A stretch of DNA of 64,000 nt from Pedobacter polaris (GCF_005116505.1 NZ_SWBR01000001.1:496001-560000), one strand, 5' to 3'. Numbered from the stretch's first letter, positions 26,259-35,542 are shown. The notes: a model not told the origin generated them from the sequence alone. Program-made: numbers and translations.

Positions 26259-29200
26259 ATGATTAAACGATTACTCTATTTCTCCTTTTTCATTTTGTTG
26301 TGTGCTGGCAATGCAGAATTGTTTGCCCAAACAACCCAAGCATCTATTTCGGGTGTTGTAACCGATGAACAAAACAAGCCAATACCTGGTGTGGCTATTA
26401 CCGTAAGAAACGAATCTACAGGTTTTACAACAAAAACCGGCACAAATACGCAAGGTGCATTTACTTTTAAAGAACTTCCTCTTGGTGGCCCTTACACCAT
26501 TAAGGCGGCCTTTATTGGTTTTGGTGAGCAAACTCGTTCTGGTTATAACCTTAACTTGGGTGATGTGGCCAAAGTTAATATCAAGATGACTGAAGGCTCG
26601 CAAACTTTATTAGCTGTTGAAATTAATGGCAATGGATTAAAAAATAAATCGCAACAGTTTGGTGCTTCTACAGAGGTTTCATCAAAAACGATGAATCAAT
26701 TACCAATTAACGGTCGTAACTTCTCTAGCTTAACAGATTTATCACCACTAAGCAATGGCGGAGGAATTTCTGGCCAGTTAGGGTCATCAACCAACTTTAC
26801 TATTGATGGTATGACAGCTAAAAACCCAACTTCAGCAGGTTCAACTACCAGCAGAAGCGGTGCACCTTATTCAATTTCTATTGAAACAGTTCGTGAATTT
26901 AAAGTTGTTACCAACCAATATGATGTAACTTTAGGTCGTGCAGGTGGTGGTACAATTAGTGCTGTAACTAAAGCTGGTACAAATCAAATTACAGGTAGTG
27001 CTTTTGGTTACACTCGTGCAGATTGGTTGGCTAGTCCTAATGATATTAGAGGAAATAAACGCCAAAACGATTTCTCTACCAGCCAATATGGGTTTACATT
27101 AGGCGGTCCGATCATTAAAGACAAACTTCACTATTTTGTAGGTTGGGATCACCAAAGAGATGCTCGTCCTTTAATTATTGCAGATATCCAGTCGCCAGAA
27201 GACGAAGTAAGATTTAATACTACAAACGCCACATTAGCAGAATTTTTGGGCTATGCTCGCACAAAATATGGGGTAGCAGATACAAAACAGTATGGCTCAT
27301 TTGAAAAAAAGAGAGGTTCTGATGCAGCATTTGCTCGGTTAGATTGGCAAATTAATGACAAAAACTTATTAACCGTTCGTAATAACTATACTAACGATAG
27401 AAACCCGCTTGGTTTAGCAGATAACACGTCAATTAATTTTTTCGAGAGTTATGGTAACGATAAAAACGTAGATAACAGTTTGCTGGCAACCTTAAGATCT
27501 ACTATTAGCAGTAAAGTTACCAACGAATTAAAATTACAACATTTATATACTTACCAAGCGAGTACGCAAAACAGCGAACTACCTGCAGCTTTACCTAGAG
27601 CTGTTGTACGCAACGTAATATCGAACTTTACAAATGGTGGTACAGGTAGTACTGCGATGCAAATTGGAGGACACCGTTTCGGACAAGAAACCTTTACCAA
27701 CAATGTATTGCAATTGGTAAATAACTTTTACTACAATACAGATAAAATCAAATATACTTTTGGTTTTGATGCCATGTATACCAACGCTTCATCATTATAT
27801 GGGAGCGAAGTAAATGGAAGATTTGAATTTACAAATAGTGGAACTGGTGCAACAGCCCAAACTTCTTTGCAAAACTTTAATAATTTAATTCCTAATTTAT
27901 ATTACAGAGAAGTTCCATTGGTGACAGACCCAAGTGTAGAAGCTAATATTTGGAATACAGCTATTTATGGTCAAATGCAAACCAAGTTAGCTAAAGGTTT
28001 AGATTTTACTGGAGGTTTACGTTTAGATTACAGCAGCTATCCAACATCTCCTCTTAATCAAGATTTGTTTAATGCCATTGACGTGAGAACAGATCATGAG
28101 TTAAAACAATTGGTATTGCAACCTCGTATTCAATTTGATTGGAACATCAACGAGAAAAATACTGATTATTTACGTTTTGGAGCTGGTATTTTTGGATCTG
28201 ATGTAAATAATTATGTTACCATCAACAACTTAACTTTTGATGGTAAACATTTTGCAACAGTTGATGTAACTGGCACAAACGTACCAACTCCAGATTTCAA
28301 AGGTTATAGAGATGGAAGTGTTGGCACTCCTAATTTAACTGCTTTCCAAATCCCAACTATCAATACTTATGCAAAGGATGCTAAAATCCCAGTAGTTTAT
28401 AAAGCCAATTTATCTTACAGCAAGTTAATTAATGAGAAATTACGTGTAGGCATTACTGGTTATGCAACTTTAGCCCGCAACAACTACATGTATGTTGATA
28501 GAAATATGGTTACCGGTGATGAACCGTTCTTTAGACTAACTAATGAAGGAGATAGAGGTGTATATGTACCATCTATTGGTTCTAATGGAACTGCAGATTG
28601 GAAAACAGGTCGATTAACAAATGCATTCGGTCGTGTTTTAGAATTAAATAGTGAAGGTAAAGTAAACCAATTTGCAGTAGTTATTGATGGAACTTGGCAA
28701 TACTTTAAAGATGGCGAAATTTCGGCAAGTTATACTTGGAATGATTCTAAAGACAATACTTCATTTAATGGTAATGTTGCTAACTCTGCTACACTTTCTT
28801 TACCAGTGGTGGATGATCCTCGTGACTTAAGCAACATCAGTTATTCTAATGGTCAATTCCGTCATAAAGTGGTTATTTACGGAACTTTACCAACATTTTA
28901 TGGCGTAAAAGTTGGCTTTAAATATTCTGGAATAGGCGGCACAAGATATAGTTTACTGTCTGGAGCAAATAACAATGGTGACTTTGTAACCACCAACGAT
29001 TTAGCTTACGTATTCGACAGAAACAATACAAATGTACCAGAGCGTGTACGCACAGGTTTACAAACTTTGTTAGACAATCCTAACGTTAGCCAAAGCGTTA
29101 AAGATTATATCTTAAAATACGAAGGAACTTTTGCAGAACGTAATGGTGGTATCAACAAATTCTTTGGCCAAGTAGATTTAAGAATTAGCAAAAAAATCAA

Positions 29201-29462
29201 TTTAACAAAAAGACAAAACATTGAAATTTCTGCTGATGTTTTCAACTTTGCAAACTTGCTAAGCAAAAAATGGGGTGTAACAGAAACTTTAGGCACACAA
29301 GCACTTTATGGTTTGGGTGTTCCAAATACAAATCCTGCGTTGGCATTACCGAACTACGATACAACTAATAAGCAATTTAACTACCGTGTAAATAACGCTG
29401 GTGTTGTAAATCCATCAGGAAATCCATGGCAAATTCAGCTTGGATTACGTTACGGATTTTAA
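26259..29462 (+). CDS. Oar-like TonB-dependent outer-membrane receptor
   Basis: The 1067-residue protein has a signal peptide (cleaved near ELFAQ) and a carboxypeptidase-regulatory-like domain (SISGVVTDEQNKPIPGVAIT, residues about 28-105). The plug follows (NQLPINGRNFSSLTDLSP, FTIDGMTAKNP, VREFKVVTNQYDVTLGRAGG), then a large beta barrel ending in the aromatic C-terminus GLRYGF. It lacks a SusD partner, as is typical of Oar-type receptors, so the cargo may be protein or peptide rather than glycan. The ATG at 26259 is chosen over a TTG 69 nt upstream, because the signal peptide begins there. Confidence 0.93.
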   Translation: MIKRLLYFSFFILLCAGNAELFAQTTQASISGVVTDEQNKPIPGVAITVRNESTGFTTKTGTNTQGAFTFKELPLGGPYTIKAAFIGFGEQTRSGYNLNLGDVAKVNIKMTEGSQTLLAVEINGNGLKNKSQQFGASTEVSSKTMNQLPINGRNFSSLTDLSPLSNGGGISGQLGSSTNFTIDGMTAKNPTSAGSTTSRSGAPYSISIETVREFKVVTNQYDVTLGRAGGGTISAVTKAGTNQITGSAFGYTRADWLASPNDIRGNKRQNDFSTSQYGFTLGGPIIKDKLHYFVGWDHQRDARPLIIADIQSPEDEVRFNTTNATLAEFLGYARTKYGVADTKQYGSFEKKRGSDAAFARLDWQINDKNLLTVRNNYTNDRNPLGLADNTSINFFESYGNDKNVDNSLLATLRSTISSKVTNELKLQHLYTYQASTQNSELPAALPRAVVRNVISNFTNGGTGSTAMQIGGHRFGQETFTNNVLQLVNNFYYNTDKIKYTFGFDAMYTNASSLYGSEVNGRFEFTNSGTGATAQTSLQNFNNLIPNLYYREVPLVTDPSVEANIWNTAIYGQMQTKLAKGLDFTGGLRLDYSSYPTSPLNQDLFNAIDVRTDHELKQLVLQPRIQFDWNINEKNTDYLRFGAGIFGSDVNNYVTINNLTFDGKHFATVDVTGTNVPTPDFKGYRDGSVGTPNLTAFQIPTINTYAKDAKIPVVYKANLSYSKLINEKLRVGITGYATLARNNYMYVDRNMVTGDEPFFRLTNEGDRGVYVPSIGSNGTADWKTGRLTNAFGRVLELNSEGKVNQFAVVIDGTWQYFKDGEISASYTWNDSKDNTSFNGNVANSATLSLPVVDDPRDLSNISYSNGQFRHKVVIYGTLPTFYGVKVGFKYSGIGGTRYSLLSGANNNGDFVTTNDLAYVFDRNNTNVPERVRTGLQTLLDNPNVSQSVKDYILKYEGTFAERNGGINKFFGQVDLRISKKINLTKRQNIEISADVFNFANLLSKKWGVTETLGTQALYGLGVPNTNPALALPNYDTTNKQFNYRVNNAGVVNPSGNPWQIQLGLRYGF

Positions 29463-29494
29463 GGATAACTAAAGCTAGATTTTAATCTAGTTAA

Positions 29495-29567
29495 CCATAT
29501 AAGTAATAGAAGATAATATAAGGGTCAAACTTATATGTTTCTTATTACTTATATGGTTTTTCTTTTT
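29495..29567 (+). terminator. Terminator after the Oar-like receptor
   Basis: A perfect 14-bp stem (CCATATAAGTAATA at 29495-29508 with 29543-29556) is followed by a T-rich run. A second complementary pair (ATATAAG/CTTATAT) sits inside the loop. Confidence 0.85.
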
Positions 29568-29748
29568 AAAGCGATTATTAGTAGTAAAACATACACAAAA
29601 CCCAATATTTTTCTTAAAAAGCACACCAAAACCTGCGTATTCATTTAGAAAAAACTCACTTAAGTTAAATTTTACTGTAAAATATAGGATAGAATTTATT
29701 TAAATCTTTATTTATCAATAGATTTAAGGACTTAACAAACTTAACATT

Positions 29749-32700
29749 ATGAAGAAAATTTTACTAGCGCTAGCGTTGGTGTTTTCTACTGCATTTTTGT
29801 TTGCTCAGCAAACTTATCCCATCAATGGTTCTTATGACATTAGACCTGGATTGTATGCTTTTACCAATGCAAACATTGTAGTTAACGCTAATCAAACCAT
29901 TAGTAACGGCGTGTTACTAATTAAAGACAAAATCATCCAATCTGTAGGAACAGGAACTGCAATACCAAAGGGTTATGTAGTGGTTGATTTAAAAGGAAAA
30001 TACATTTATCCTTCTCTAATTGATGCTTTTACAGCTTACGGGATTCCTGAAGCACAGCGTACAGCTGCTGGAGGCTTTGGTGGTACCCGTCAATCTATTT
30101 TCACCTCTACCAAAAAAGGTGCTTATAATTGGAACGAAGCAATTAGACCAGAAACTGAAGTGAGAAGTGTTTTCGCTATTGATACTAAAAAAGCTGATGA
30201 CATGCGCAAAGCAGGTTTTGGCAGTGTGAATGTAATTAACCGCGATGGTATAGCTCGTGGTACCTCTGCAGCAGTAACCTTAAATGATGCAAGTGAGAAT
30301 TTGGTTATCATTAAAGATCAAACTGCAGCAAACTATTCATTTAATAAAGGTACTTCCGCTAATGATTATCCATCATCATTAATGGGTTCAATTGCGCTTT
30401 TACGCCAAACCTATTTGGATGCAACTTGGTACAAAAACCAAAAAGAAGAATATAACATCTCATTAGAAGAATTTAACAAGCAACAAACTTTACCACAACT
30501 TTTTGAAGCTGATGGATGGGCAAACATTCTTCGTGCAGTTAAAATTGGTAAAGAATTTGGCAAAGATTACATTGTTAAATCTACTGGCGATGAATATCAA
30601 CGTATTGATGCAGTAAAAGCCACTGGTGCAAGTTTAATTATCCCTATTAATTTTGCAAAAGCATTTGATGTAGAAGATCCAGCAGAAGCTAGAAATGTTA
30701 GTTTAGGGCAAATGAAAGCTTGGGAATTGGCTCCAACCAATCCATCGGTATTAGAAAAAGCTGGAATAAATTTTGCCTTAACTACTTTTAGTTTAGACAA
30801 TCCTAGAGATTTTTGGACAAACATCCGCACTGCGCTGGATAATGGATTAACAGAAAAACAAGCATTACTTTCTGTTACAGAAGTACCTGCTAAAATGTTA
30901 GGCATTAGTGATAAAGTTGGCTCTATTGAAAAAGGTAAGTTGGCTAACTTCTTAATTACTTCAGATAATCTTTTTAAAACTGGAAATATCATTTACGAAA
31001 ACTGGGTACAAGGCAAACGTTTTGTAGTGAGCAAAATGGATGTAACAGATCTTCGTGGTGTTTACAATTTAAATGCTGATGGAATTGGTGCATTAACCTT
31101 AAAGATTACTGGTACGGGTGGTGGCACAGTTGCTGCAATTGAGAGAACTGGTGTAGATAGCGTTAAAACTACTGCAACTTTTGTGCGTAGTGGAGATTGG
31201 GTTAGCATCAATTTCAACTTAAAGAAAAATCCTAAAGGTGATATTCGTTTAAGTGGTTATTTAACTTCAGTAAGTCCAATTGCTTTTAAAGGTGAGTTTG
31301 CACTTTCGGAAGGTACAATTGGTAAATGGACCGCTACATTTAAAGAAGCAAACAAAGAAACACCTAAACGTGAAGAACCTAAACCTGTTATTGCCGCAAA
31401 TGGCCCATTAATTTATCCGTTTGTAGCATTTGGTAATACACTACAGCCTACTGCAGAAACTGTACTTTTAAAAAATGCTACTGTTTGGACTAATGAGAAA
31501 GAAGGCATTTTGCAAAACACAGATGTGCTTTTAGAAAACGGCAAAATTAAGGCCGTGGGTAAGGGTTTATCAGCTGGTACTGCAAAAGTTATTGATGCAA
31601 CTGGCAAGCACATAACGGCTGGTTTAATAGATGAGCACTCACATATTGCTGGTAGCGGCGGGATCAATGAAGGTGCACAATCTTCATCAGCAGAGGTTCG
31701 CATTGCAGATATTATCAATTCTGAAGATGTAAACATTTATCGCCAGTTGGCAGGTGGTGTTACTACTTCTCATATTTTACATGGGTCTGCCAACCCAATC
31801 GGAGGCCAGTCTCAGCTTATAAAGTTACGATGGGGTAAATTGCCAGAAGAATTAAAATTTGCTGGTGCAGATGGCTTTATCAAATTCGCCCTAGGCGAAA
31901 ATGTAAAACAAAGCAATTTTGGTACTGGCGCCCGTTTCCCAGTTACACGTATGGGTGTTGAACAAACATTTGTTGATGATTTTACACGTGCAAAAGAATA
32001 CCAAAAAGCACTAGCAGTAAAAGGCAATAATGTGCGTAGAGATCTAGAGCTAGATGCAATTGTTGAGATTTTAAATAACAAACGCTTTATCACTTGTCAC
32101 TCTTATGTTCAGTCTGAAATAAATATGCTAATTCACGTGGCAGATAGTTTAGGCTTTAAAATTAACACATTTACACATATTTTAGAAGGTTATAAAGTAG
32201 CTGACAAAATGAAAGCGCATGGCATCGCAGCCTCAACTTTCTCAGATTGGTGGGCTTATAAAATGGAGGTTCAGGAAGCTATCCCTTATAATGGGAAAAT
32301 TATGCACAACGTAGGCATTACTACTGCATTTAACTCTGATGATGCTGAAATGGCTCGCCGCTTAAATCAAGAAGCTGGTAAATCTGTTTTGTATGGTGGT
32401 GTACCTGAAGAAGATGCCTTGAAATTTGTAACGCTTAATCCAGCTAAAATGCTCCACATTGATAATAAGGTGGGCAGTATTAAGGTTGGTAAAGATGCAG
32501 ATGTTGTGGTTTGGTCTGATAACCCATTATCTATCTACGCAAAAGCAGAAAAAACTTTTGTTGATGGTATTGCCTATTGGGACTTGGAAAAGGATGCACA
32601 GGTTCAAAAAGCACAGCAAGTAGAACGTGCACGATTGATCCAAAAAATGCTAGACAGTAAAAATAAAGGTGGAAGAACACAACGTCCTACGGGCATTCCC

Positions 32701-32784
32701 CAAACTTTATACAACTGCGAAACTTTAAGTGATTACTCAGCAGATTTAAACGAAGCAATGGAAGGAGCACATTCTCATGAATAA
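29749..32784 (+). CDS. Secreted double-module amidohydrolase
   Basis: The 1011-residue protein has a signal peptide (cleaved near LFAQQ) and two consecutive imidazolonepropionase/D-aminoacylase-like amidohydrolase modules. In the first, the site where the HxH metal motif should stand reads PSLIDAFTAYG, so the ligands are lost. In the second (from about residue 550) the ligands remain: GLIDEHSHIAG, ITCHSYVQ, FTHILEG and FNSDDAEM. Each ends with the typical GSIxxGKxA strand (KVGSIEKGKLANF and KVGSIKVGKDADVVVW). The second module is likely the active one; the substrate, probably a cyclic amide or peptide in the periplasm, is unknown. Confidence 0.9.
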   Translation: MKKILLALALVFSTAFLFAQQTYPINGSYDIRPGLYAFTNANIVVNANQTISNGVLLIKDKIIQSVGTGTAIPKGYVVVDLKGKYIYPSLIDAFTAYGIPEAQRTAAGGFGGTRQSIFTSTKKGAYNWNEAIRPETEVRSVFAIDTKKADDMRKAGFGSVNVINRDGIARGTSAAVTLNDASENLVIIKDQTAANYSFNKGTSANDYPSSLMGSIALLRQTYLDATWYKNQKEEYNISLEEFNKQQTLPQLFEADGWANILRAVKIGKEFGKDYIVKSTGDEYQRIDAVKATGASLIIPINFAKAFDVEDPAEARNVSLGQMKAWELAPTNPSVLEKAGINFALTTFSLDNPRDFWTNIRTALDNGLTEKQALLSVTEVPAKMLGISDKVGSIEKGKLANFLITSDNLFKTGNIIYENWVQGKRFVVSKMDVTDLRGVYNLNADGIGALTLKITGTGGGTVAAIERTGVDSVKTTATFVRSGDWVSINFNLKKNPKGDIRLSGYLTSVSPIAFKGEFALSEGTIGKWTATFKEANKETPKREEPKPVIAANGPLIYPFVAFGNTLQPTAETVLLKNATVWTNEKEGILQNTDVLLENGKIKAVGKGLSAGTAKVIDATGKHITAGLIDEHSHIAGSGGINEGAQSSSAEVRIADIINSEDVNIYRQLAGGVTTSHILHGSANPIGGQSQLIKLRWGKLPEELKFAGADGFIKFALGENVKQSNFGTGARFPVTRMGVEQTFVDDFTRAKEYQKALAVKGNNVRRDLELDAIVEILNNKRFITCHSYVQSEINMLIHVADSLGFKINTFTHILEGYKVADKMKAHGIAASTFSDWWAYKMEVQEAIPYNGKIMHNVGITTAFNSDDAEMARRLNQEAGKSVLYGGVPEEDALKFVTLNPAKMLHIDNKVGSIKVGKDADVVVWSDNPLSIYAKAEKTFVDGIAYWDLEKDAQVQKAQQVERARLIQKMLDSKNKGGRTQRPTGIPQTLYNCETLSDYSADLNEAMEGAHSHE

Positions 32785-34087
32785 ATATATTTTAACGCTG
32801 TTTTTTGTTTTAGCAACAACAGTGGCTAGTTTTGCTCAGGCAAACATTTCTCCTGCTAAAGCACAGACAAAAAAGATTGTAATTTTTGGTGCAACCGTGC
32901 ATGTTGGTAATGGACAGGTTATAGATAATGGCTATATCATATTTGAAAAAGGTAAAATTACAGGTGTTGGCGATGCTACAGTTGTAAAGCTAAATATGAC
33001 CGATGCTGAAATGATCACTGCGAATGGAAAACATGTTTATCCAGGCTTTATCTCTCCTATTACCAATTTAGGTTTAGCTGAATTCGAGTCTGTAAAAGCT
33101 ACGCTCGATTTTCAGGAGATTGGAAACATGAACCCTCATATTAGGTCTATTGTTGCTTACAATACAGATTCGAAAGTGCCACCCACTTTGCGTAGTAATG
33201 GCATTTTAATGGCTCAAATTACACCACAAGGTGGAACAATTGCCGGAAGCTCTTCTGTAGTTCAATTAGATGCTTGGAATTGGGAAGATGCCGCACTCAA
33301 AATTGATGATGCTCAACATGTAAATTGGCCAGTAACACCACGTTTTAGAGGTGGTTTTGGTGGTGCTAGACCAGGTTTCTCTGCTGATGCTTTAGCGGAA
33401 AGAACACAAAAAGCTGTTTCAGATTTAGATGAAATTTTTGCTCAGGCAAAAGCCTATGCAGAAGGAGAAAAACCTACTACAAGCAATGCACGTTTAGCAG
33501 CCATGGAAAATTTATTTAATGGCAAAGAGAAGTTGTTCATTACTGCAGATTCGCAAAAGGATATTGTAGCCGCTGTTAATTTTGCAAAAAAATATGGCAT
33601 CACTCCTGTTATTGTTGGTGGTGATGAAGCTTATTTAATTATTGATTTTTTAAAGGAGAATAATATCTCTGTTGTAGTAAAACAGCCACATGCTTTACCA
33701 AACAATGTTGATGATGACGTAAATATGCCATATAAAAATGCTGCTGCTTTGGCAAATGCAGGTATTACTGTTGTGGTAAGTATTGATGGCTATTGGCAAC
33801 AAAGAAACCTACCATTTATGGCAGGTACCGTAGCAACTTGGGGCTTAGGTAAAGAAAAGGCATTACAAACAATTACACTAAATACAGCAAAAGTATTAGG
33901 CATTGATAAAACTGCAGGTAGTATTGAAATTGGAAAAGACGCTACTTTATTTATATCTGCCGGTGATGCTTTAGACATGAAAACAAATAAAGTTGAACAA
34001 GCGTTTATTCAAGGTCGATCTATTAATTTAGATAACCTTCACAAACAATTAGATAAAAAGTTTAGCGATAAATACAGAATAAAATAA
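32777..34087 (+). CDS. Secreted amidohydrolase-like protein lacking metal ligands
   Basis: The 436-residue protein has a signal peptide (cleaved near ASFAQ) and an amidohydrolase fold like its upstream neighbour, which it overlaps by 8 nt. The usual HxH site reads YPGFISPITNLGLAE, with no histidine, while the C-terminal signature TAGSIEIGKDATLF is kept. It is therefore a probable pseudo-enzyme that forms a complex with the upstream protein. Confidence 0.85.
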   Translation: MNKYILTLFFVLATTVASFAQANISPAKAQTKKIVIFGATVHVGNGQVIDNGYIIFEKGKITGVGDATVVKLNMTDAEMITANGKHVYPGFISPITNLGLAEFESVKATLDFQEIGNMNPHIRSIVAYNTDSKVPPTLRSNGILMAQITPQGGTIAGSSSVVQLDAWNWEDAALKIDDAQHVNWPVTPRFRGGFGGARPGFSADALAERTQKAVSDLDEIFAQAKAYAEGEKPTTSNARLAAMENLFNGKEKLFITADSQKDIVAAVNFAKKYGITPVIVGGDEAYLIIDFLKENNISVVVKQPHALPNNVDDDVNMPYKNAAALANAGITVVVSIDGYWQQRNLPFMAGTVATWGLGKEKALQTITLNTAKVLGIDKTAGSIEIGKDATLFISAGDALDMKTNKVEQAFIQGRSINLDNLHKQLDKKFSDKYRIK

Positions 34088-34105
34088 CCGTTCAGTTGAT
34101 AATAT

Positions 34106-34157
34106 AAGCCGCTGATTCGTAGATTATAAACTAAATCAGCGAATCAGCGGCTTTTTT
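34106..34157 (+). terminator. Terminator after the amidohydrolase pair
   Basis: A perfect 14-bp stem (AAGCCGCTGATTCG at 34106-34119 with 34140-34153) is followed by TTTTTT. The GATTCGTAGATT core is shared with the hairpin at 601-664. Confidence 0.9.
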
Positions 34158-34486
34158 ATACATTAGCCTTTTCAATAAAGAGCGCAGTGACAATATAACA
34201 ATTAAAGGCAGTCCCGTTTTCCGCTGTATTCCCGATGAAGAATCGGGATATGCCGCTACAACCGTGGCTATTGAACATAAGACTGTGCAGGTAAACCGTT
34301 CATAGTAGCAAAAACCTGCGTAAAATAGACCCGATAAAAGTGAAAATCCTTTTGTCATCCTGAGCCTGTCGAAGGACAAAACATTGAAACGAAAAGCGGG
34401 ACCGAACCTGAGCTATAAGATGCTTCAATTGCTTTTCAAAAAGCTATAAAAATCTCTGAAATCTTTTCAATCTGTGAAATCAGTGA
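34158..34486. repeat. Dispersed repeat region (GGGAC / CCCGAT family plus a TGTCATCCTGA half copy)
   Basis: No gene is supported here. Recognisable pieces are a TTCCCGAT-GAAGA-ATCGGGAT hairpin (about 34229-34250), half of the TGTCATCCTGA element at 34353-34378, and AAAAGCGGGACC with downstream TTGCTTTT (about 34388-34440), which resembles sequence near 38430 and 60795. Confidence 0.5.
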
Positions 34487-34521
34487 ACAAAAAAAAGAGT
34501 AACTCGATCCCAAGTCACTCT
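34487..34521 (-). terminator. Terminator of the tRNA-like transcription unit
   Basis: On the minus strand AGAGTGACT pairs with AGTTACTCT (one G-U) around TGGGATCG and is followed by an uninterrupted T-run. It lies 31 nt past the 3' end of the downstream tRNA-like RNA. Confidence 0.88.
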
Positions 34522-34551
34522 CCTTAACTAACTTATTATTATTTATAAAAC

Positions 34552-34695
34552 TGGCTGTTGGGGAAGGAGTCGAACCTTCAAGGGGTAGTTAGCTGCAATT
34601 CAAAATTAATTTGTGGTCAACCCATAAATTGCGTTTGTCCCATGATCCCCACCACCGAGACAAGGAGGTGTGTCTGCCAATTTCACCACCCAACA
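34552..34695 (-). tRNA. Class II tRNA-like RNA A, anticodon GUC, ~72-nt variable arm, CCA encoded
   Basis: On the minus strand a complete tRNA frame is visible: acceptor TGTTGGG/CCCAACA (7 of 7 pairs), D arm GTG-AAATTGGCAGA-CAC of Leu-like class II type, anticodon arm CCTCC-TTGTCTC-GGTGG (a U-U mismatch in the middle of the stem, anticodon GUC at 34659-34661), and T arm GAAGG-TTCGACT-CCTTC. The discriminator is G and CCA is encoded (34552-34554). The variable region is about 72 nt, closed by GGGG/CCCC, with GCAATT/AATTGC inside. Tertiary elements G18G19, U8-A14 and T54-A58 are kept. U37 and the variable arm are atypical, so decoding ability is doubtful; it may be a tRNA-derived RNA. Confidence 0.72.
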
Positions 34696-34766
34696 TTCTT
34701 TAGTTCTCAGTTTACAGTTTCAATTGGCAGTTGTGAACTGCTAACCGTTAACTGCTAATTGAGTTG

Positions 34767-34876
34767 CTGTAGGGGAAGGAGTCGAACCTTCATAGAGTGG
34801 TTGTACCGTTACCGGATTTCCCATCTTCTCTACCACCGAGACAAGGAGGTGTGTCTGCCAATTTCACCACCCTACA
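34767..34876 (-). tRNA. Class II tRNA-like RNA B, anticodon GUC, ~41-nt variable arm
   Basis: This is a paralogue of RNA A with the same D, anticodon and T arms. Its acceptor stem is TGTAGGG/CCCTACA, so the fourth pair changed from T-A to A-T on both sides. The variable region is about 41 nt, closed by AGAG/CUCU where RNA A has GGGG/CCCC, again a paired change. It contains a CCG-GUAA-CGG hairpin. The anticodon GUC is at 34840-34842. The discriminator is G, followed by CAA rather than CCA, so CCA would have to be added after transcription. A copy of its 5' flanking spacer also precedes RNA A. Confidence 0.72.
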
Positions 34877-34956
34877 GAGTATAAGTTATCAGTTTGCAAG
34901 TTTCAATTGGCAGTTGTGAACTGCTAACCGGCAACTGCTAACCGAATTGCTTGATA

Positions 34957-34989
34957 CAAACATAAGACAATTATCAAATATGTTGCAAA
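34957..34989 (-). promoter_or_regulatory. Promoter of the tRNA-like unit
   Basis: On the minus strand TTTG (34986-34989), 21 nt, and TATGTTTG (34957-34964) fit the Bacteroidota TTTG-N19-21-TAnnTTTG consensus. It is placed about 80 nt before RNA B. Confidence 0.65.
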
Positions 34990-35062
34990 TATTTTAATCA
35001 TTTTATTTTATTTTTACGAAAATTGTAATTAAATTTGATAATCATTAATAATTTCAAAATAT

Positions 35063-35536
35063 ATGCTTAAAAAAGAAACTCAAAATTTAGAAATTGATAA
35101 CCTCGATATTCAGATTTTAACACAGTTGATGCAAGATGCTACTAAACCATATACAGAAATTGCTAAAGAACTGATTATTTCTGGTGGAACAGTACACGTT
35201 AGGATGAAAAAACTAGCAGATATGGGTATAATTAGGGGCTCTCATTTAATCATCGATCCAAAAAAAGCCGGGTTCGACATTACTGCCTTTTTAGGAATAT
35301 ACCTAGAAAAAGGATCTCAGTACAAAGATGCGGTTGAACAGCTTAGCAATATTAAAGAGGTTGTAGAATTGCACTATACCACTGGATCTTACAGTATGTT
35401 TGCCAAAATTACCTGTAGAGATACGAATCACTTGCGACATGTACTAAATGAAGAAATACAAGCTGTAAAAGGAATACAACGTACCGAAACATTAATTTCT
35501 TTGGAAGAAAGTATTAAGAGACAGATAGAGTTATAA
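35063..35536 (+). CDS. Lrp/AsnC-family transcriptional regulator
   Basis: The 157-residue protein has an N-terminal winged helix (LDIQILTQLMQDATKPYTEIAKELIISGGTVHVRMKKLADMGII, residues 14-58) and a C-terminal RAM/AsnC effector domain (DITAFLGIYLEKGSQYKDAVEQL, GSYSMFAKITCRD). Such regulators bind amino acids and control their metabolism; the ligand cannot be inferred. A TAAATTTG -7-like box lies at 35030-35037. The gene is divergent from the tRNA-like unit. Confidence 0.95.
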   Translation: MLKKETQNLEIDNLDIQILTQLMQDATKPYTEIAKELIISGGTVHVRMKKLADMGIIRGSHLIIDPKKAGFDITAFLGIYLEKGSQYKDAVEQLSNIKEVVELHYTTGSYSMFAKITCRDTNHLRHVLNEEIQAVKGIQRTETLISLEESIKRQIEL

Positions 35537-35542
35537 AAGAAC

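Noticed and set aside
34552..34695. An ordinary tRNA-Leu gene
   Set aside because: The D arm is Leu-like, but the anticodon is GUC, the discriminator is G rather than A, and the variable region is far too long.
34558..34758. 66-residue ORF on the plus strand
   Set aside because: It is antisense across the tRNA-like RNA A; its residues follow from conserved stem sequences, not coding selection.
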